64,000 bases of DNA, from NCBI GenBank assembly GCA_051453625.1, contig JBOZIK010000001.1, forward strand, positions 923,004 to 987,003. Direction: 5' to 3'. The notes beneath the pieces were generated by a model. That model worked only from the letters and a program-made list of their open reading frames with translations, was not told where the DNA came from and did no database searches. A program made the position numbers and the translations under genes. Below are positions 34,493 through 47,599 of the stretch, piece after piece. The stretch comes from Welwitschia mirabilis. Lineage: Eukaryota > Gnetophyta > Gnetopsida > Welwitschiales. Within the stretch, counting starts at the first letter, position 1. Each line of letters begins with the position of its first letter.

Positions 34493-34500
34493 TATTTATA
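34493..34500 (-). promoter_or_regulatory. TATA box of AAA-ATPase gene (candidate)
   Basis: TATAAATA on the minus strand is a perfect plant TATA box at the upstream edge of the GC-rich island, ~420 bp before the ATG. It would give a 5' leader of ~390 nt. No better TATA lies nearer in the GC-rich leader, though a TATA-less start is possible. Confidence 0.45.
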
Positions 34501-34729
34501 AGGTTATTGATATAAGCCTATTCTTGGTTTTTTAATCACTAAAGGTTGGGATTATTAAATTAATTATTAGGTAGGGTGATCCTTTGTAAATAATTGGCAG
34601 CATATTGCTTTATTATCTGTTTTGGTTTCCTAAAAAGTAACAGTTGTGGTTAAATATACTGATAATTAAATTGATTAGTATTTGTAAATAATTGGTGGCC
34701 TATTATTTTATTATCTATTCTTTATAAGA

Positions 34730-37075
34730 TTATGGCTAAAGCAATTGTAAATAAGGTAAACCCTATGTTAATCATTTAGTGCTAGAAGAATAGACAAGAT
34801 TGTGCAGTAGAAGATATATTCTTGAAAACGTTTTGACTACCATTGAAGGTTTAAATGGGCTTCTAATTGTGTTAATAAAGCTTTGCTTCTTCAATTAGAT
34901 TTTGATAAGACTTACGACAGAATGAGCTAAGAGTATCTTTCGAACCCTCTGGATCACTTGCAGTTATCAATTTATTTGACTTATTAAGCTACTTTTTGCT
35001 AATGCATCAGCTATGCTTTTTGTTAGTGGCATCAAATATGAGATCTTTCCTTTGCAAAGCTCTATTCAACAGGGTTGCTTGTTTCTCCTTATTTGTCTAT
35101 TATAGCTTTTGGTAGGTTTAGCGTACTTGCTTAGACAATTTGAGAGTGATGATTTGTTATGGTGAATTGATTTACCAGGTAGTGAAAAATCTCTTCTTTT
35201 CAACAACTATGCTGATGATACATTTTTAGTGTTACAAAACATAGATGGTAACATCTATGCTACCTAGTCCACTATTGAGATATTTTGTATATCTTCTACT
35301 TCCGAAATTAATTGGAATAAATCTGTGATGCTTACCATCTAACAACACCCAATCAAAAGTTAGATATGAAAATTACTTGGATTTAACTAGAGGAACCCTT
35401 TAGATTGTTTGGAATTTTTACTTTCCTTGTAGTTTTGTGAGATGAACATTAGAAGTATATGCTTTAGAAGATTAATTAAGGACAAAATCAAGAAATGGCA
35501 CAACAAACCACTTCCTTTAGTAAGGCATTAAGTGTTAGTGAAATACATTCTTTTAACTATTTTTAGTGAAACACATTCTTTTAACTATTTTCATTTACTT
35601 TTCAAGCTTTATGATTCATTTAGCTAAAGCTTTCCATGCATATACATCCACTCTTTTTAATTTTTCATGGCATACTCAACCCACTAAAAAAAGGATTTTA
35701 GAGGTTGTTTGGACAAAGTGTATTCTTCTAATTGAGTTAGATAATCTTGAAATTCCAGATTCACGTAAGTAAGATTTTGCTCTTGCCATTAAAACAATCA
35801 TTCAAGCTTTTGTTTTGATTATGAAGATTGGTAAAAAAATTTTAAGTCCTGTGACTATAAGTAGCCTCTATGCAACATAAGTGGCCTTTGATATTTACAA
35901 TACTCTCTTATTTTATTTAACTGAAAAGTTAAGAATATAGATGGGACTCGTTTCTTTTAGATTCTATTGGATTGTTGGTTGAAGTGAAGATATTTTTTTA
36001 TGAATTTATCACTTGTTTTGTGATTACCTTGTTATTGCTGAGCTTTCAGTTTTGCATAATATTTTGTTTAAAACGATCGATTACTTAATAGTATGAAGGA
36101 AAATGGTTTTGTCTTTTGTAGTAATTTTAAAATGGAATGATCATGTTGCGATAAACTCTACTCAGTCTTACATTTATATGTAATCGCAATCATTTTGAAT
36201 AGTGGATCAAGCCTCAGCCTAAGCTATGAATTTTTTGGATTTAATTCATTGAAAAAATTGACACATAATTAATCTTTCAGTTAAAGACATTTATACTTCT
36301 CTATCTAAGGATATTGATTAAACTAAGATTTTAGCAAAGTGGAGTTTAGACAACATTGTTAATTGGTCAAAAATATTGAAGAGGATCTTGAAAGCTCTAA
36401 ATTACTATATGGCTAATATTTTCATATGGTTGCTTTCTCATTAGGCTCTACCTCTTGATGAACATTTGTAACACTTTCATAACAAGGAGGTTAAATATAA
36501 TGTCCATAATGGGGAAGTGATAAGTCTTTTTGGCATTTTCTACATGAATTAGTTTAGATTTAAAATTTAGCTACATTATTTTTAGTGTGACTTCAAATAC
36601 CATGGCTTAATTTTTCAAGTGATCTGCAATAAAGTTATATGCAATAGAATAGGAAAAATGTTAATTTGTTTTTGTACTTCCAATGTTTATATGAGCTTTG
36701 TAAGATAAGATGCTTCAAGATATTCTAACATACTAATGAAAAATACACTTTTATAATTTTCAAATATCTATCTATAACTCAACTTCAACTGATGGCATAA
36801 AATTAGAAAATTCTTCTAGAGGCTTAATATTTAAATCATTTGGTAATTTTTGGATAAGAACTAGAAGTTAAAATTGATTATTTTTTTCTATATTATTTTC
36901 TTCTTGTATTTCTGTAGTTGTAGTTGGCTAGTCTTTTTTGGTCCTACCTCTCTTTCTTATATTTATTTTATGTAAAAGAATCATGTTGCTAAGGTGAGGT
37001 TCTCAAAGATTTCTCCTCACCTCTGTCTATAGCCTTCTTGTATATGTCTATTAGTTTTAATGAAATATCTATGTT
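34730..37075 (+). mobile_element. LINE 1 (L1-type), 5'-truncated
   Basis: Plus strand. The RT region starts at MAKAIVNKV (~34735), then LQLDFDKTYDRM (~34890-34925) for LxLDFxKAYDRV, IQQGCLF (~35065) for VRQGCPLSP, and NNYADDTFLV (~35200-35230) with the FADD catalytic aspartates intact. Then NWNKSVM (~35310) matches INxxKS. The 35566-35772 frame (HILLTIFIYF, VVWTKCILLIEL) matches the post-RT KHVLLAIPxY and VAWDKVCxPKxxGGLGI boxes. A zinc-finger RVT-like stretch lies at ~36260-36480. At ~37020-37075 a typical LINE 3' end (TTTTAATGAAATATCT) closes it. Endonuclease and ORF1 are missing, the usual 5' truncation. Stops make it inactive. Its truncated end lies ~230 bp from the AAA-ATPase TATA box. 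Confidence 0.75.
35537..35592 (+). repeat. 28-bp tandem duplication inside LINE 1
   Basis: Two adjacent 28-bp units starting TAGTGAAA and ending TTTT differ at one base (ATACATT / ACACATT). Confidence 0.7.
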
Positions 37076-37420
37076 TCCCCTTTCTTAAATGAATTAGTTT
37101 ATTTAAAGATTCAAATCCATAACCTCCATACTAAGGATGAGTATCTCACAAATTAAAATACCATTCCTTTAACAATGATTCAAATATTATGACTTGCTAC
37201 CTCCCCAAGTTTTACTACTCGTGTGTTGAAAGCCTAAGGATTACTTAAAAGTAAAGGGTAAGGTGATAGTCTTACTTTAATTGATAGCATATTATATGGA
37301 CATGAATTTAGTTGTTATAGTGATGTCTTACCAACTATTGCATATATTACTTTTGGAGATAATTATAAGCTTTTTAATTCCCTTGCCTAAATCTATCTTT
37401 AACTTGTAATTTTATATAGC
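37076..37420. other. AT-rich DNA, no gene seen
   Basis: Nothing recognisable between LINE 1 and the tandem duplication. Confidence 0.4.
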
Positions 37421-37429
37421 ATTTAGGAG

Positions 37430-37935
37430 CTTTCTAAGAAAGCTATTTTTTAGCACCTTAAGCATAACTTCTAGATTCTTAGGGGTGAAATATGAGCTCT
37501 TCTGGAATGAAGCTTTTTAACTCTAGGTTCTAGCTTAAAAAAAATTTGTAAATGGGAAATAGTTGATATAATTATTATAATAAGAACTTAATCCTTTTCT
37601 ATTATGGTTATGTTTTTTTCATTTCCCTTAATTGAGATACTTTTTTAATAGTCTAACTCATAGCCATAAAGAAAAGCTTCCTTGGAGAGTTATTTTTAGC
37701 ATCTTAATCATAAGCTCCAAATTCTTAGGAGAGAAATATGAGATCTTATGGAATGTAGCTTTTCAACTCAAAATTTAAGTTTAAAAACTTCTTATAAATG
37801 GAAGGTAGTTGGTATAATTCTTGTAAGAAGAATTTAAACCTTTTTTTATCATGCTCATGTTCTTCATTTCCCCTACCCTCATCCCTTGTTAAAAGACCTT
37901 TTCAAGAATCAAACTTATAACCACAAAGAGACAAG
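37430..37935 (+). repeat. Tandem duplication, ~249-bp unit, 2 copies
   Basis: The block from ~37438 (AGCTATTTTTTAGCACCTTA) recurs from ~37687 (AGTTATTTTTAGCATCTTAA), and the two stay colinear through ATTCTTAGG, ATATGAG, GGAATG.AGCTTTT and CATTTCCC. The copies are visibly diverged. It is non-coding. Confidence 0.65.
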
Positions 37936-38559
37936 AGCATTACTCTACTATTAGGATGTCTCATTAAAGATTTATTTTTGTTTTTATTATACATTATTAC
38001 TTTTAGACCATTTTTCTATTGAATTAGTGGATTTATTCATTTGTAGTCCACTTATATTTATTGATACTTTTGTTGATGAAAAGTTAAAAATCTGATTCAA
38101 TGATGGATAATGCACTACTAAGAATAGGAGCATTAGCTATTTAAATAAGAGCTATATTGTATGCAAAATAGTCCTACTCTAAATTTCTTCCCTTAACTCC
38201 AAATTAATTATTTTTTGCTTGAAAGTTTTAAGGAAATAAAAGGCTTCATCTTGAAAAACCACTAAGCTTGAGGGTTAAAGGAAATTAGGGTCATCTTAAC
38301 ATGGTAAGGGCTCAATTATTCAACTCCTTCGCTATGAAAGACTAATCAAGAGTAAAGGTACAAGAAAACTGAAATAGGCAAATAATAATCTTACATTTTA
38401 AAATATAATTCCTTTTTGAATTTAAAATTTTCTTTTCACTTTACAATAATTGAATTTATAAGATATGAAAGTAAAAAAATTTACTTATTCATTAACCTAT
38501 GTGATAGGAAGGTAAGTGTGGCAAGGGAAGCTCTACAATTTCCTGCAGTTCCTCCTAGA
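37936..38559. other. AT-rich DNA, no gene seen
   Basis: No feature recognised before LINE 2. Confidence 0.4.
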
Positions 38560-41500
38560 TGAGCTTGGCAGAAGTTTTCTGTGGGACTGCATGCATGGGC
38601 ATGTAGCTGAAAACAAGAGATTAGAGTATAGCATCTTATTTACTTAATTTTGATACCAGATAGTTCAAGGGATTTTGGCTTGCATAAAGTGAATAAAATT
38701 GAAATTGCTAGGGCTTAAACATTAAGGTTTCAAATGGAGATAGTTTCTATTAGTAAGGAAGGCAGGGATAGAAAAGTTAAGAGATAATTTTAAAAAAAGA
38801 AAAAAAAAGGGGACTCCTAAAGAGATTAACCATGATAGGACATTTGCTGAAGTGCTACATGAAAATAGATGGTTCCATTAGAAGGAACCAAAGAAATAAG
38901 AAGGAACTGACATTAAGATGTCTTCTTTAGAACAAGGTTTCTGGGTGAAGATTTTAGAAAAAATTATTAGAGTCCAAGAGGATAAGTTTTTACTAACACT
39001 AGTGTGGACCTTCAATGAAAGATCTCTAGCATGGAGAGACATGCAGTCCTGGAATATAAACACCTAGCTAGATATGAGTGTAGAAATTACCCTAACTAGG
39101 GGAAATTATTACTTTTTCAACTTTGTAAATGAGAAAGACCGTAATATTGTAGAAGCCATAATAGCTTGGAGGGTAGAAAATCTTTTATGTAAGTAGGAAT
39201 ATGGTTCCCAAGATATCTCTCAGAATAAAAAGAAAAATCAAGTAAGCTTAGACTAAAGCAATGGCTCACAATCTAGATCTGGTTACTGGTTTTTCTAGTA
39301 GAGTTTTGGAGATAAGTATCTTAAGGTATCCTCTCTTTTTTTGATGAACTTATCATGATAGACCAAGACACAATGAGAGGAATTACAAAACAAAATGCTA
39401 GACTTTATATGGAAATGATAGAGGACACTAAACTAGCCCACATATGAGCTTCAGAACCCCCATATGATATTCTCTTAGTAAATGGTATATGAAAATTTCG
39501 AAGATGTCTATAGAATATGCATGCAGAAGGGGCATATTTTGACCCATGTAACAAAGTCCATTTGAGCTAAGTCCATGCATGAAGAACGACAACCCAACTC
39601 ATGAAAAAACCAAAAAAAAAAAAAAAAAAAAAAAAGAAAGAAAGAAAGAGGGTATGTTCTCATTTTTAACCAGAATGCATTCAAATTTGAACAACACAAA
39701 TTGTAGGGAGGAAGGGCCATAAATAAAGAATTTTCACAAAGAGATGAAAGAATACAAGTTGAAAATCCAAGAATCTAAAATCAATGAAGGCAATATCAAC
39801 TACAAGGATATTCCTTAGAGGAAAAGATGGATTAGTCTAAAAACCCCAGGTCTAGAGGTAGCTAAGAAAACTTTCCCATAGAATGAAGTCGGGAGAATGG
39901 GACTAATAACAAATGATAGCTAGTGACATCCAAGAAAAAACATAGACACCTACATATTGGATACCACAAATAAAGATAATAGGATTTGATTAACTTTTTC
40001 TTGGAAAATAAAGGTCCCTAAAAGAAAAATAGAAAGGGAAAGAAACAGATAAGGGAGGAAAGTCCTATGACAAATAGGGAAGGATCCCCATCCACCTTGC
40101 TTTTCAACTTATAAAAAGGCCCTACAAGGCCTTTAAATCATGATAAAATGCAAATATAAGCTGAGAAAGATATAGCCAATGGCATGTAAAACATTCTAGA
40201 TGAGCTAGCTATTACTAGTATTAATAAGTATAAGAAAGGAAATAAGGGAGATGTTAGTTTGGTGATATTCCCATGGAAGTTGGAGAAGGATTTAATGGTT
40301 GCAGAATATCCAACCAAAAGGATGATCCTAGTACATCATAAGATGAGAATCATATCCTAGAATGGTAATGGATTGTCCAACCCAGAAAAAAAAAGGGAAT
40401 AAAAAGATTACATGTCAAGAAAATATAAATATTATATTTCTCTAAGAAATGAAATGTAGTAAAAAGCATAGGCATCTCAGACTAACATGGTCAAAGGCCT
40501 GGGTGAAAGTAATAAGGAAAAGTGGAGGTATGATGGAGTCATCTAAACTTTCACATTAAAATAGAAAACAAAAGTATGCTAGGTATTTAGGAAGATAGTT
40601 TTAAAATATTTGATGTTTGTGGATCATCTTTAAAGAAAGACAGCAAATATTTAGGTTTAGGATGCTAGAGATCACTTTAAAGGGAGGTTGGGCCATAAGA
40701 GGAAACTAGAATATGACCAAGCTCAATAGGAAAAGAACTAGCAGAAGATGTATTCCAAAAGATCAAGCCTCTGTTTAGAGTTTTGAACATTGAGGTAGTA
40801 TGTTTAAAGTTATCATCTCCTAGACTTGATTTACCTAGAAAAGATTAGACGAGAAAGGAGGATGGAGGGGATCAAAACTTGATAGGTTTTTTATTTGCAA
40901 AGAGATTTGAAATCAACACACACCTACATGTAGATATCTCTCATGGATCATGTCTGATCATAGATTGTTAATATGTAAATAGAATAAGGGAAAGATAAAA
41001 TAAAAGCTTTATAAATTTAAGAACTTTTAGATTTAAAGACCTAGAATCAAGAAAGTGTTAAAGCAAATATAGGATAACTCTAAAGGGTAAAAGGTAGTAA
41101 AGACTTGCTAGAGTATCTTCAAAGTTTCATTAGATCTATTAAACTCAAAAGAAAACCCTCTAACACATACATATCCAATAATATATTAGTAACCTTTATG
41201 TCAATTATCAAATAATAGATGAGAACTCCCATTGGAAAAAGATGATGCAAAAGATGATGAAAAAATGAAAAACTACCCACAGGGCCATTAGAGAAGAGAA
41301 TCTTTACTAGTAATAAAGGGTAAAAATACATAGCTCAAGGAGAAAGACCAAAACTTGTGATACTTTCACATTTGGGCCTCACAGAGATGAAGAGAATGAT
41401 AAAATCCTTAGAAGATGAGACTGCAAACCTTGATCATGTAGCAAATTAATTTAAAAGACTTTTCAAGGAAGAAAGAATCATAAACCCTTGGGATTTAGTA

Positions 41501-44500
41501 GATTTGATTCTATGTCTAGTTATAATAGAAGATAATATTAGGCTCTAATGAACTCCCTCCGAGGATTAGATCTAGGAAATCTTCAACTCGACTGCTAAAA
41601 ATAAATCCCTAGGCTCAGATGGATAGAATTTTGAATTATTTAGGAAGTCTTGGGATGTCATGGGGAATGATATCATAGTGATAATCCAGAGGGCATTTTA
41701 ACATTTTATGTTCTTAAAACACTAGGGAGATACAACCTTAGTCTTGCTCCTAAAAAAGAAAGTTATCTAGTCCCTTAAAAACTATAAATCAATCAGCCTC
41801 TACACCTACCTGTACAATATCATGTCTAAAATTTTGGTTAACCGACTTTAATCACTTCTCCCCAACGTCATCAGTGACAACTAGAAAAGGATTGATTTCA
41901 GGTAGGTACACTTGGGATAATGTGATAATAGCCTAAAAAGCCATCCACTAGGATTGACATCAAAGAAAAAGCATCTACATGTTCAAGCTAGACCTTGCAA
42001 AAGCATATGATAAAGTTAGTTGATATTATCTAGAGGCTACTCTTGAGCGACTAGGATTTTCTAATTAGTTTTGTGAGATGATCATATATATCCTTTGTAC
42101 CATGATATTTGAAGTTTAAATGAATAGAAGAAAATCTAAAAAGCCTTTCCCAAGGAGAGAGCTGAGACAAGGGAATCCCTTATTCCCTTGTTCCCTTGTT
42201 TATTTACTATTTTGGAAGACATCTTAAATATGTGTTTGAATAAAGTGAATCTAGACAAAATCATTCCTTAAACCTTACACTCTAATTTTTTCCAATCTTC
42301 CATCATTGAGGCTAAAAAGATAAAGAAAGCGATGGATATTCTTATAAAACCATGTGCCTAAGAGTTAATTAAGAGAAGATCCATGTCATCACAATGAATT
42401 ATCTAGTAGAGATAAGTAGAAAAATTTAACAAATTTTGGGTTTCCACTTTTTATCTTGGGTAGCCCCTTTTTGGTGGCAAGAAAAAGTGGGAGTTATGAA
42501 GGAGATGAAACTGTTAATATGAAGGGGAAGATTCCTATATTTAACAGGGAATTTAATGCCAACCAAAGTAGTCTTAAGTAGCATTTTGAGTTATACCATG
42601 ATGTTTCTGATTCCTTGGAGAAGTATTCTAAAGCAAGTTAATAAGATTGTTAAAGATTTTTCTTAGTCTAAAAATGATAATAGGAGTAGATCTTATCTAG
42701 TGTCTTAGGAGAAAGTAACAAATCCAAATCAAGCATTGAGTTATAACTTAAAAAATGATAGACTGTAGGCCCTTATACTAGTTGCCAAACTCACCTAGGA
42801 GATTTGGATTAAAATGGATAAGGATTGAACAAAATACTAGACTTGAAATATGGTAGTATTTGGAGAAAGGCTAATTAAACTTCAAAAACATGGAAGAGTA
42901 TAAAACAAGACTGGACATAACTCCAATTTCTAGGAAATTAGAAGTTCAGAATAAGTAGAATCTTGAGAGGATAACTCCCATTTAAGAAGAGATTTAGCAT
43001 TACAATCAATAAAAAAACTTTTAGATTTAATGGAAATCCTAAGGAATAAGAGAGCGACAGAGGTCTGTGACTTGTGGAAAGAGAAGGGGTGATAAACTCG
43101 ATCTCCTCCTTTTTTGAAAAATATGTATAATAAAGTGGAAGAATTTAACTATATCATCTTTAGGTTACCACATAAAGAAGCTAGAAAGGATAGTCTTATA
43201 TTCCCTAACCATAAAGGGACTAGCTAGATTTCCCATTTGATGTTCTAATTATTTAGAGAAAATCTCAAATGGAAGATTTTATAGACACTCTAATGTCACC
43301 AAAAAGTTCCTTTTTTTAGCTAGATGCTTAAACATTAAAGCCTCTTTATGGAGAGTAACCTCACTCATAAGGGTTTTAAGTCGGATTCTAGGTGCATGCT
43401 TTATTATCATGGCATGGAAATAATTTGGCATATTTTCTAAAGTGTGATTTTAATAAAGGCATTAATAGATGCATGTATAAGATTTGGGGGCCTCAATCAT
43501 CTACATGCATGAAATAAATTGGCTAATGGAAAAACCTCCTTATTTCGAACTCCAAGGATGGCCCTTTAGTTACATATTTTTTAGTAGGTTTAGCTTAAAA
43601 GAAATAAGAGGATCTTTAAAATAAGTAGGCTTATTTCCCTTCTCTGCACTCTTGTAAGAGATATAGTAATAGTTAATTAAATAGAAGAAGTTCACAAAAC
43701 TAGAATGGTGAATTCAGTTGTAAGGGAGTTCTTTAGATATAAGCCACACTAACATGCAAAGATATAAAACTTCCTAGTGTTTAACTGCCTTCAGAATGTG
43801 GGATGGATGGATTATTATACTAGGCTTCATAGTTATCATAAGGAGTGATTAGAATACTCTATCCTATTTCAATACGAAGATGCAGTAAGTATGCATAACC
43901 ATAGAGTTATCCTAATAGAAGATTTGATGGGAGAGACATCATGTCTTAAGTTCGAAGATGAAAGAGTAACCGCTAGGACAGGTATGAGGACTCTAAGCTA
44001 AATTGCTTATTCAATACTAGGAGGAAGCATCTAAAGGTGAAAGGGATAGTTAGCATACTCTCCTTGATGAAGAATGATCCAAGCTTTACAAGTAACTCAT
44101 TAGTTACTTTATATTATATGATAAGGCTACAAATGTTTATGGTTTTCATTTTAGGTTACCCTATGTGTTTTCTCCTATGACAGGAAAAGATGTAGTCAAT
44201 ATGCCATCTTTTCTTATTATGAAATTGAGAAAGAAACTAGATTTGACTATGAGGAAGTAACTCCACACAGTAATGCATGTAGTTTTATTAGGGATTTTAA
44301 TTTACCATGCCACTAAGCTCCTCTTAGAAATGGTAGAGGAGGACAAAGAAGAAACAGGAGAAGGACAAAAAGCTAATAATGTCTATCCAATCTTCCTCCA
44401 TCTAGTAACTCATTAGGAACCACCTAATCCACTAACCCTAGTCCAATAATGCACATCCTTGAGAAGAAAAAAATAAGCAGCTAGATGAGTTCTTAAAAGG

Positions 44501-45535
44501 TAGGAAACTAGTGGGAAGTGTAAGTAGAAGGGCAACCCTCCCTCTCAGTGGTATTCTAAATGCCTTGCCCCTAGCTTTTTACAGATTAGGATAAAAAACA
44601 CCCAATAACTGTTCCCATCCTTCCAAGATTCATCTACTTCTAAAGTTTTAGAAGAATCTCCTTGGTTCTCCCTGTACTTCTCCCTTTTCATTAAAATCTT
44701 TCTAGCCTTTCTTGCCCCTAGGCTTTGCTACCTTTTATGCTAGTAGTCTTCTTATTATTAATGGCCTTAACTCCTCCTCTATCTTATTCTTCTGTCCTTT
44801 CCTTAGTTAGCTCAAGCCATTACCCCTCTCCCAATTCCTCTTCACCTACCATTTTGTAGCACATTGTTCTAGACCTAGATCATCTATTAGAGATGCTAGT
44901 GGATACTTCCCTTGATCTCAATTAGCCAGTGATAAGTCTTATCAGCTAGGATACACCGATTCAATAGAAAGCCTCAAAGCAAGTATATCAAAGTAAGAAT
45001 GAAGTCCCTACAAAATGATAAGTAATGAGGGAGATTACGATCAAAGTACCTCCACAAAGAACACGTAAATTCTGTATGTAACTCTAGTTCATTTTTCTAT
45101 TATAATACATGATGAGGACCTCCATCATGCCTACATGTAGGATCTCATGGATTTAGAAGTCTAATCTCATAAAAGCACTACATGAGTCTTACCAGTGGAT
45201 TGAAAGTTTAGTAGGTTTCTTTATGTGACAACAATCTTTTCTTGCCATGTTGATCATTGTCTTTGTTAGTCATTATTATTGTAAATATAGTTAAGTTTAT
45301 ATACTTGTCATTTAGAGTAATTACAGTTTCTTTTTTATTGATTCTATCAAGATGGAATGCCCTATTGACCCCTTAGCCTTTGTTTCCCCCATGGTGTTGT
45401 AGCCTTTCTTACTTTTGGGGATGCAATAGACAACTTTTCTCCTAGTGTCTATTCCTAGTATACTTGCTTTTTATTAATTTTTTGTTTTATAATGTGATCC
45501 TATTAGCCTTTTTGCTTGGAAATAAATAATAATTG
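38560..45535 (+). mobile_element. LINE 2 (L1-type), nearly full length, decayed
   Basis: Plus strand. ORF1: the DUF4283-like box NYYFFNFVNEKDRNIVEAII lies at ~39105-39165 (compare LFLFQFVNEKDxxRVLEGGPW). ORF2 begins with endonuclease MRIISxNGNGLSNPEKKRE (~40343-40400), matching MKIISWNVRGLxxPxKRR. RT has SLKNYKSISLYTYLYNIMSK (~41775), a TWDN box, FKLDLAKAYDKVSW (~41980-42020) and LRQGNPLFP (~42160). The FADD box was not found. A zf-RVT-like region at ~43270-43440 has CHQKVPFF, NLTHKGFKSDSRCMLY and MEIIWHIF. The 3' region runs to about 45535. Its ~7 kb length and gene order are those of a complete plant L1; dozens of stops make it dead. Confidence 0.7.
39608..39650 (+). repeat. Internal poly(A) plus GAAA repeats
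   Basis: A run of roughly 25 A followed by (GAAA)n lies inside the ORF1 part of LINE 2. It may be the tail of another small retroposon inserted here, or a slipped microsatellite. Confidence 0.6.
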
Positions 45536-45559
45536 AATTTATAATAGATAAATAAGAAA

Positions 45560-46540
45560 ATCATTTATCTCTAAAAAATATTAAATTACACTCTTTTAGA
45601 CCTATCATAGCACATGAAAAAGTAAATGACAGAAAACAATATTCACCTTTCATCCACTTATAGGCCAATGCCATTTTTTAGCTAAGTGTTTAACATTATT
45701 AGAAAGAGTCACATGCTACTTTATCATTGGAAAAAATGAAATCCCAAACTTTTCATATTCACATATAATAAACTCATTTTGTAAAAGTAATAGTAATGCA
45801 TAATTACCTAATGACATTTTAAAGATTATCTAGAAAGGGTAATTTTTCTATTTGTATTAAATAAAAAAGGAGTCATATCTTTAGAAGGATTCTAAGTTTT
45901 TTATTCATTTAATTATTACCTATCTAAATAAGAACTTCAACAAGTATTATAAGCTTCGAACAATTGAAAATTATCTTTACTTTTTCATTTTTAATTTTCA
46001 TAAATATCAAAATGAAAATAATTCTTAACTAGTCTTTTAACATTTACAAATCATTCTAAATTGTTAAGCCTCTAATAATATGTGGACCTTAAAAGAAATT
46101 TTTTAAGATTATTTAAAATGGATACTTTATCTATTTGTGCTAAAGAAAAAGAGTCGTAACTTTGGGATAATTATATTTTTTCCCCATCTATATACTTCCC
46201 TATCTAAAGATTAACTTTAAAGAGTATTATAAGCTTCTAAAGATTTAAAATCATCTTTACCTTGCATTTTTAAATCCCATGAGTATCAAAATGCATATAA
46301 TTCTTTAATTAATCTTTTAATCATTCCAAATTATAAAGCTAATAATATGTAAATTTTTTTAAAGAAAAATTCAAAATGATTTAAATATTTAGCCTTTATT
46401 ACGTGAACCCATTTTTTTATTTTTTTATATGACACTAGACTATTCTAGTTAACAGGAAAATATTTAAGTCATGAAGTCTTTTTAAACCAAAATCATCTTT
46501 ATTACATGATTTTCACATAGAATCCTAATTTTTATGAATT
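45560..46540 (+). repeat. Tandem repeat, ~280-bp unit, 2-3 copies
   Basis: The marker AGTATTATAAGCTTC occurs at ~45943 and ~46223 with colinear flanks (TCTATTTGT.., CATCTTTAC.., TAATAATATGT). A weaker third unit follows to ~46500. AT-rich and non-coding. Confidence 0.55.
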
Positions 46541-46739
46541 TGCATCATACCATCAATGCTTTCTCACATAAAATTTCTTTCTATCTTTTTCATGTGCTTC
46601 AGAAGTTCTTTTAGAGTTTAAAGATAAGACAGTAAACAAATTAGAAAGGACTGAAGATAAATTTAGATTAGTTAAGCTTTTTCTACTAAAGAAAAAAATT
46701 ACCTTTCTATCTTGCTAATATTTCCATTAATATTATCAA

Positions 46740-47040
46740 GAATATTACTTTATAATTCTTTCTTCATTCTTCGTATAAAAAGAGGAATGCCAAAATAGTT
46801 TTCACATGCATTGTTAGTTGTATAATTTAGAATTTCTTGTGTTTTTAGAATTGTTTTTAAATTCATATTAAAATTATAAATCATACAATCAACAATTAAA
46901 CTAAAAGTTTTATAAAATGCTCTTAAAATATTTAGAATACATAAAAAATTCTTAGTTTTCTCTGTATAAAATATAGAAGTATCATCCACATATTGAACAT
47001 CACTTAGATTAGGGATACCTTCTATAACTCTAATGTCTAT
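46740..47040 (-). pseudogene. LINE 3 reverse transcriptase fragment
   Basis: The minus-strand frame at 46750-46989, read back through a frameshift to ~47030, gives IPNLSDVQ then YVDDTSIFYTE, followed by LNILRAFYKTFSLIVD and CENYFGIPLFI. These match the L1-type boxes FADDTLIF, LxCFExxSGLKIN and LPxxYLGLPLG in order. The catalytic aspartate pair is intact. Neighbouring sequence is too decayed to extend it. Confidence 0.65.
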
Positions 47041-47599
47041 CTGTAATACTTCAACTTAATTTACCCTTGATAACCATAATTTTTTATTTCTTATTTTAAA
47101 TTAAAATACTTAGTAGAACCCTCGATTAATTTCTACATATACTTTATTAGAGTTTTCATATATGTTAAAAAAAAGACATTACAATTATTTCTTCTCAAAA
47201 TATTCCTTTGGTTTGAAAACACTAGCAATATCACTTATGTGTCCTATATTTTTTCCTAGCTTTTTGCTACACAAAGATATATTTTATATAGTTGATAAGA
47301 TGTCAAATTGTTTTAGTACAAACATGGATGTACATTTAGGATAATTTTTAACCAATATAATAGAAGGTTGCATCTTCTATTAATGGCATTCCAACTTGAT
47401 ATCTGACTATCATTCAAATGTGAGTTGGTACTACTTAGGTTCTAAACCAAACAAACATAGCTGGACTCAACTTCATAAGCTTAGAATTCACCTTGATTTA
47501 CCACAAAAAATGCAATAAATGATACTTGAGGTGTATGCATGCTCACAAGTAACCCTAGCTTTTTTGAAGCATCTCAGGGATGTGTAACATGATCTTTCA
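47041..47599. other. AT-rich DNA, no gene seen
   Basis: May hold more of LINE 3 upstream of its YVDD box, but nothing is recognisable. Confidence 0.4.

Noticed and set aside
39508-39720. Minus-strand 70-codon frame with poly-F
   Set aside because: Poly-F is the poly(A) run read on the other strand, inside LINE 2.
41119-41331. Minus-strand 70-codon frame with hydrophobic stretch
   Set aside because: Antisense within LINE 2 ORF2, with no homology.
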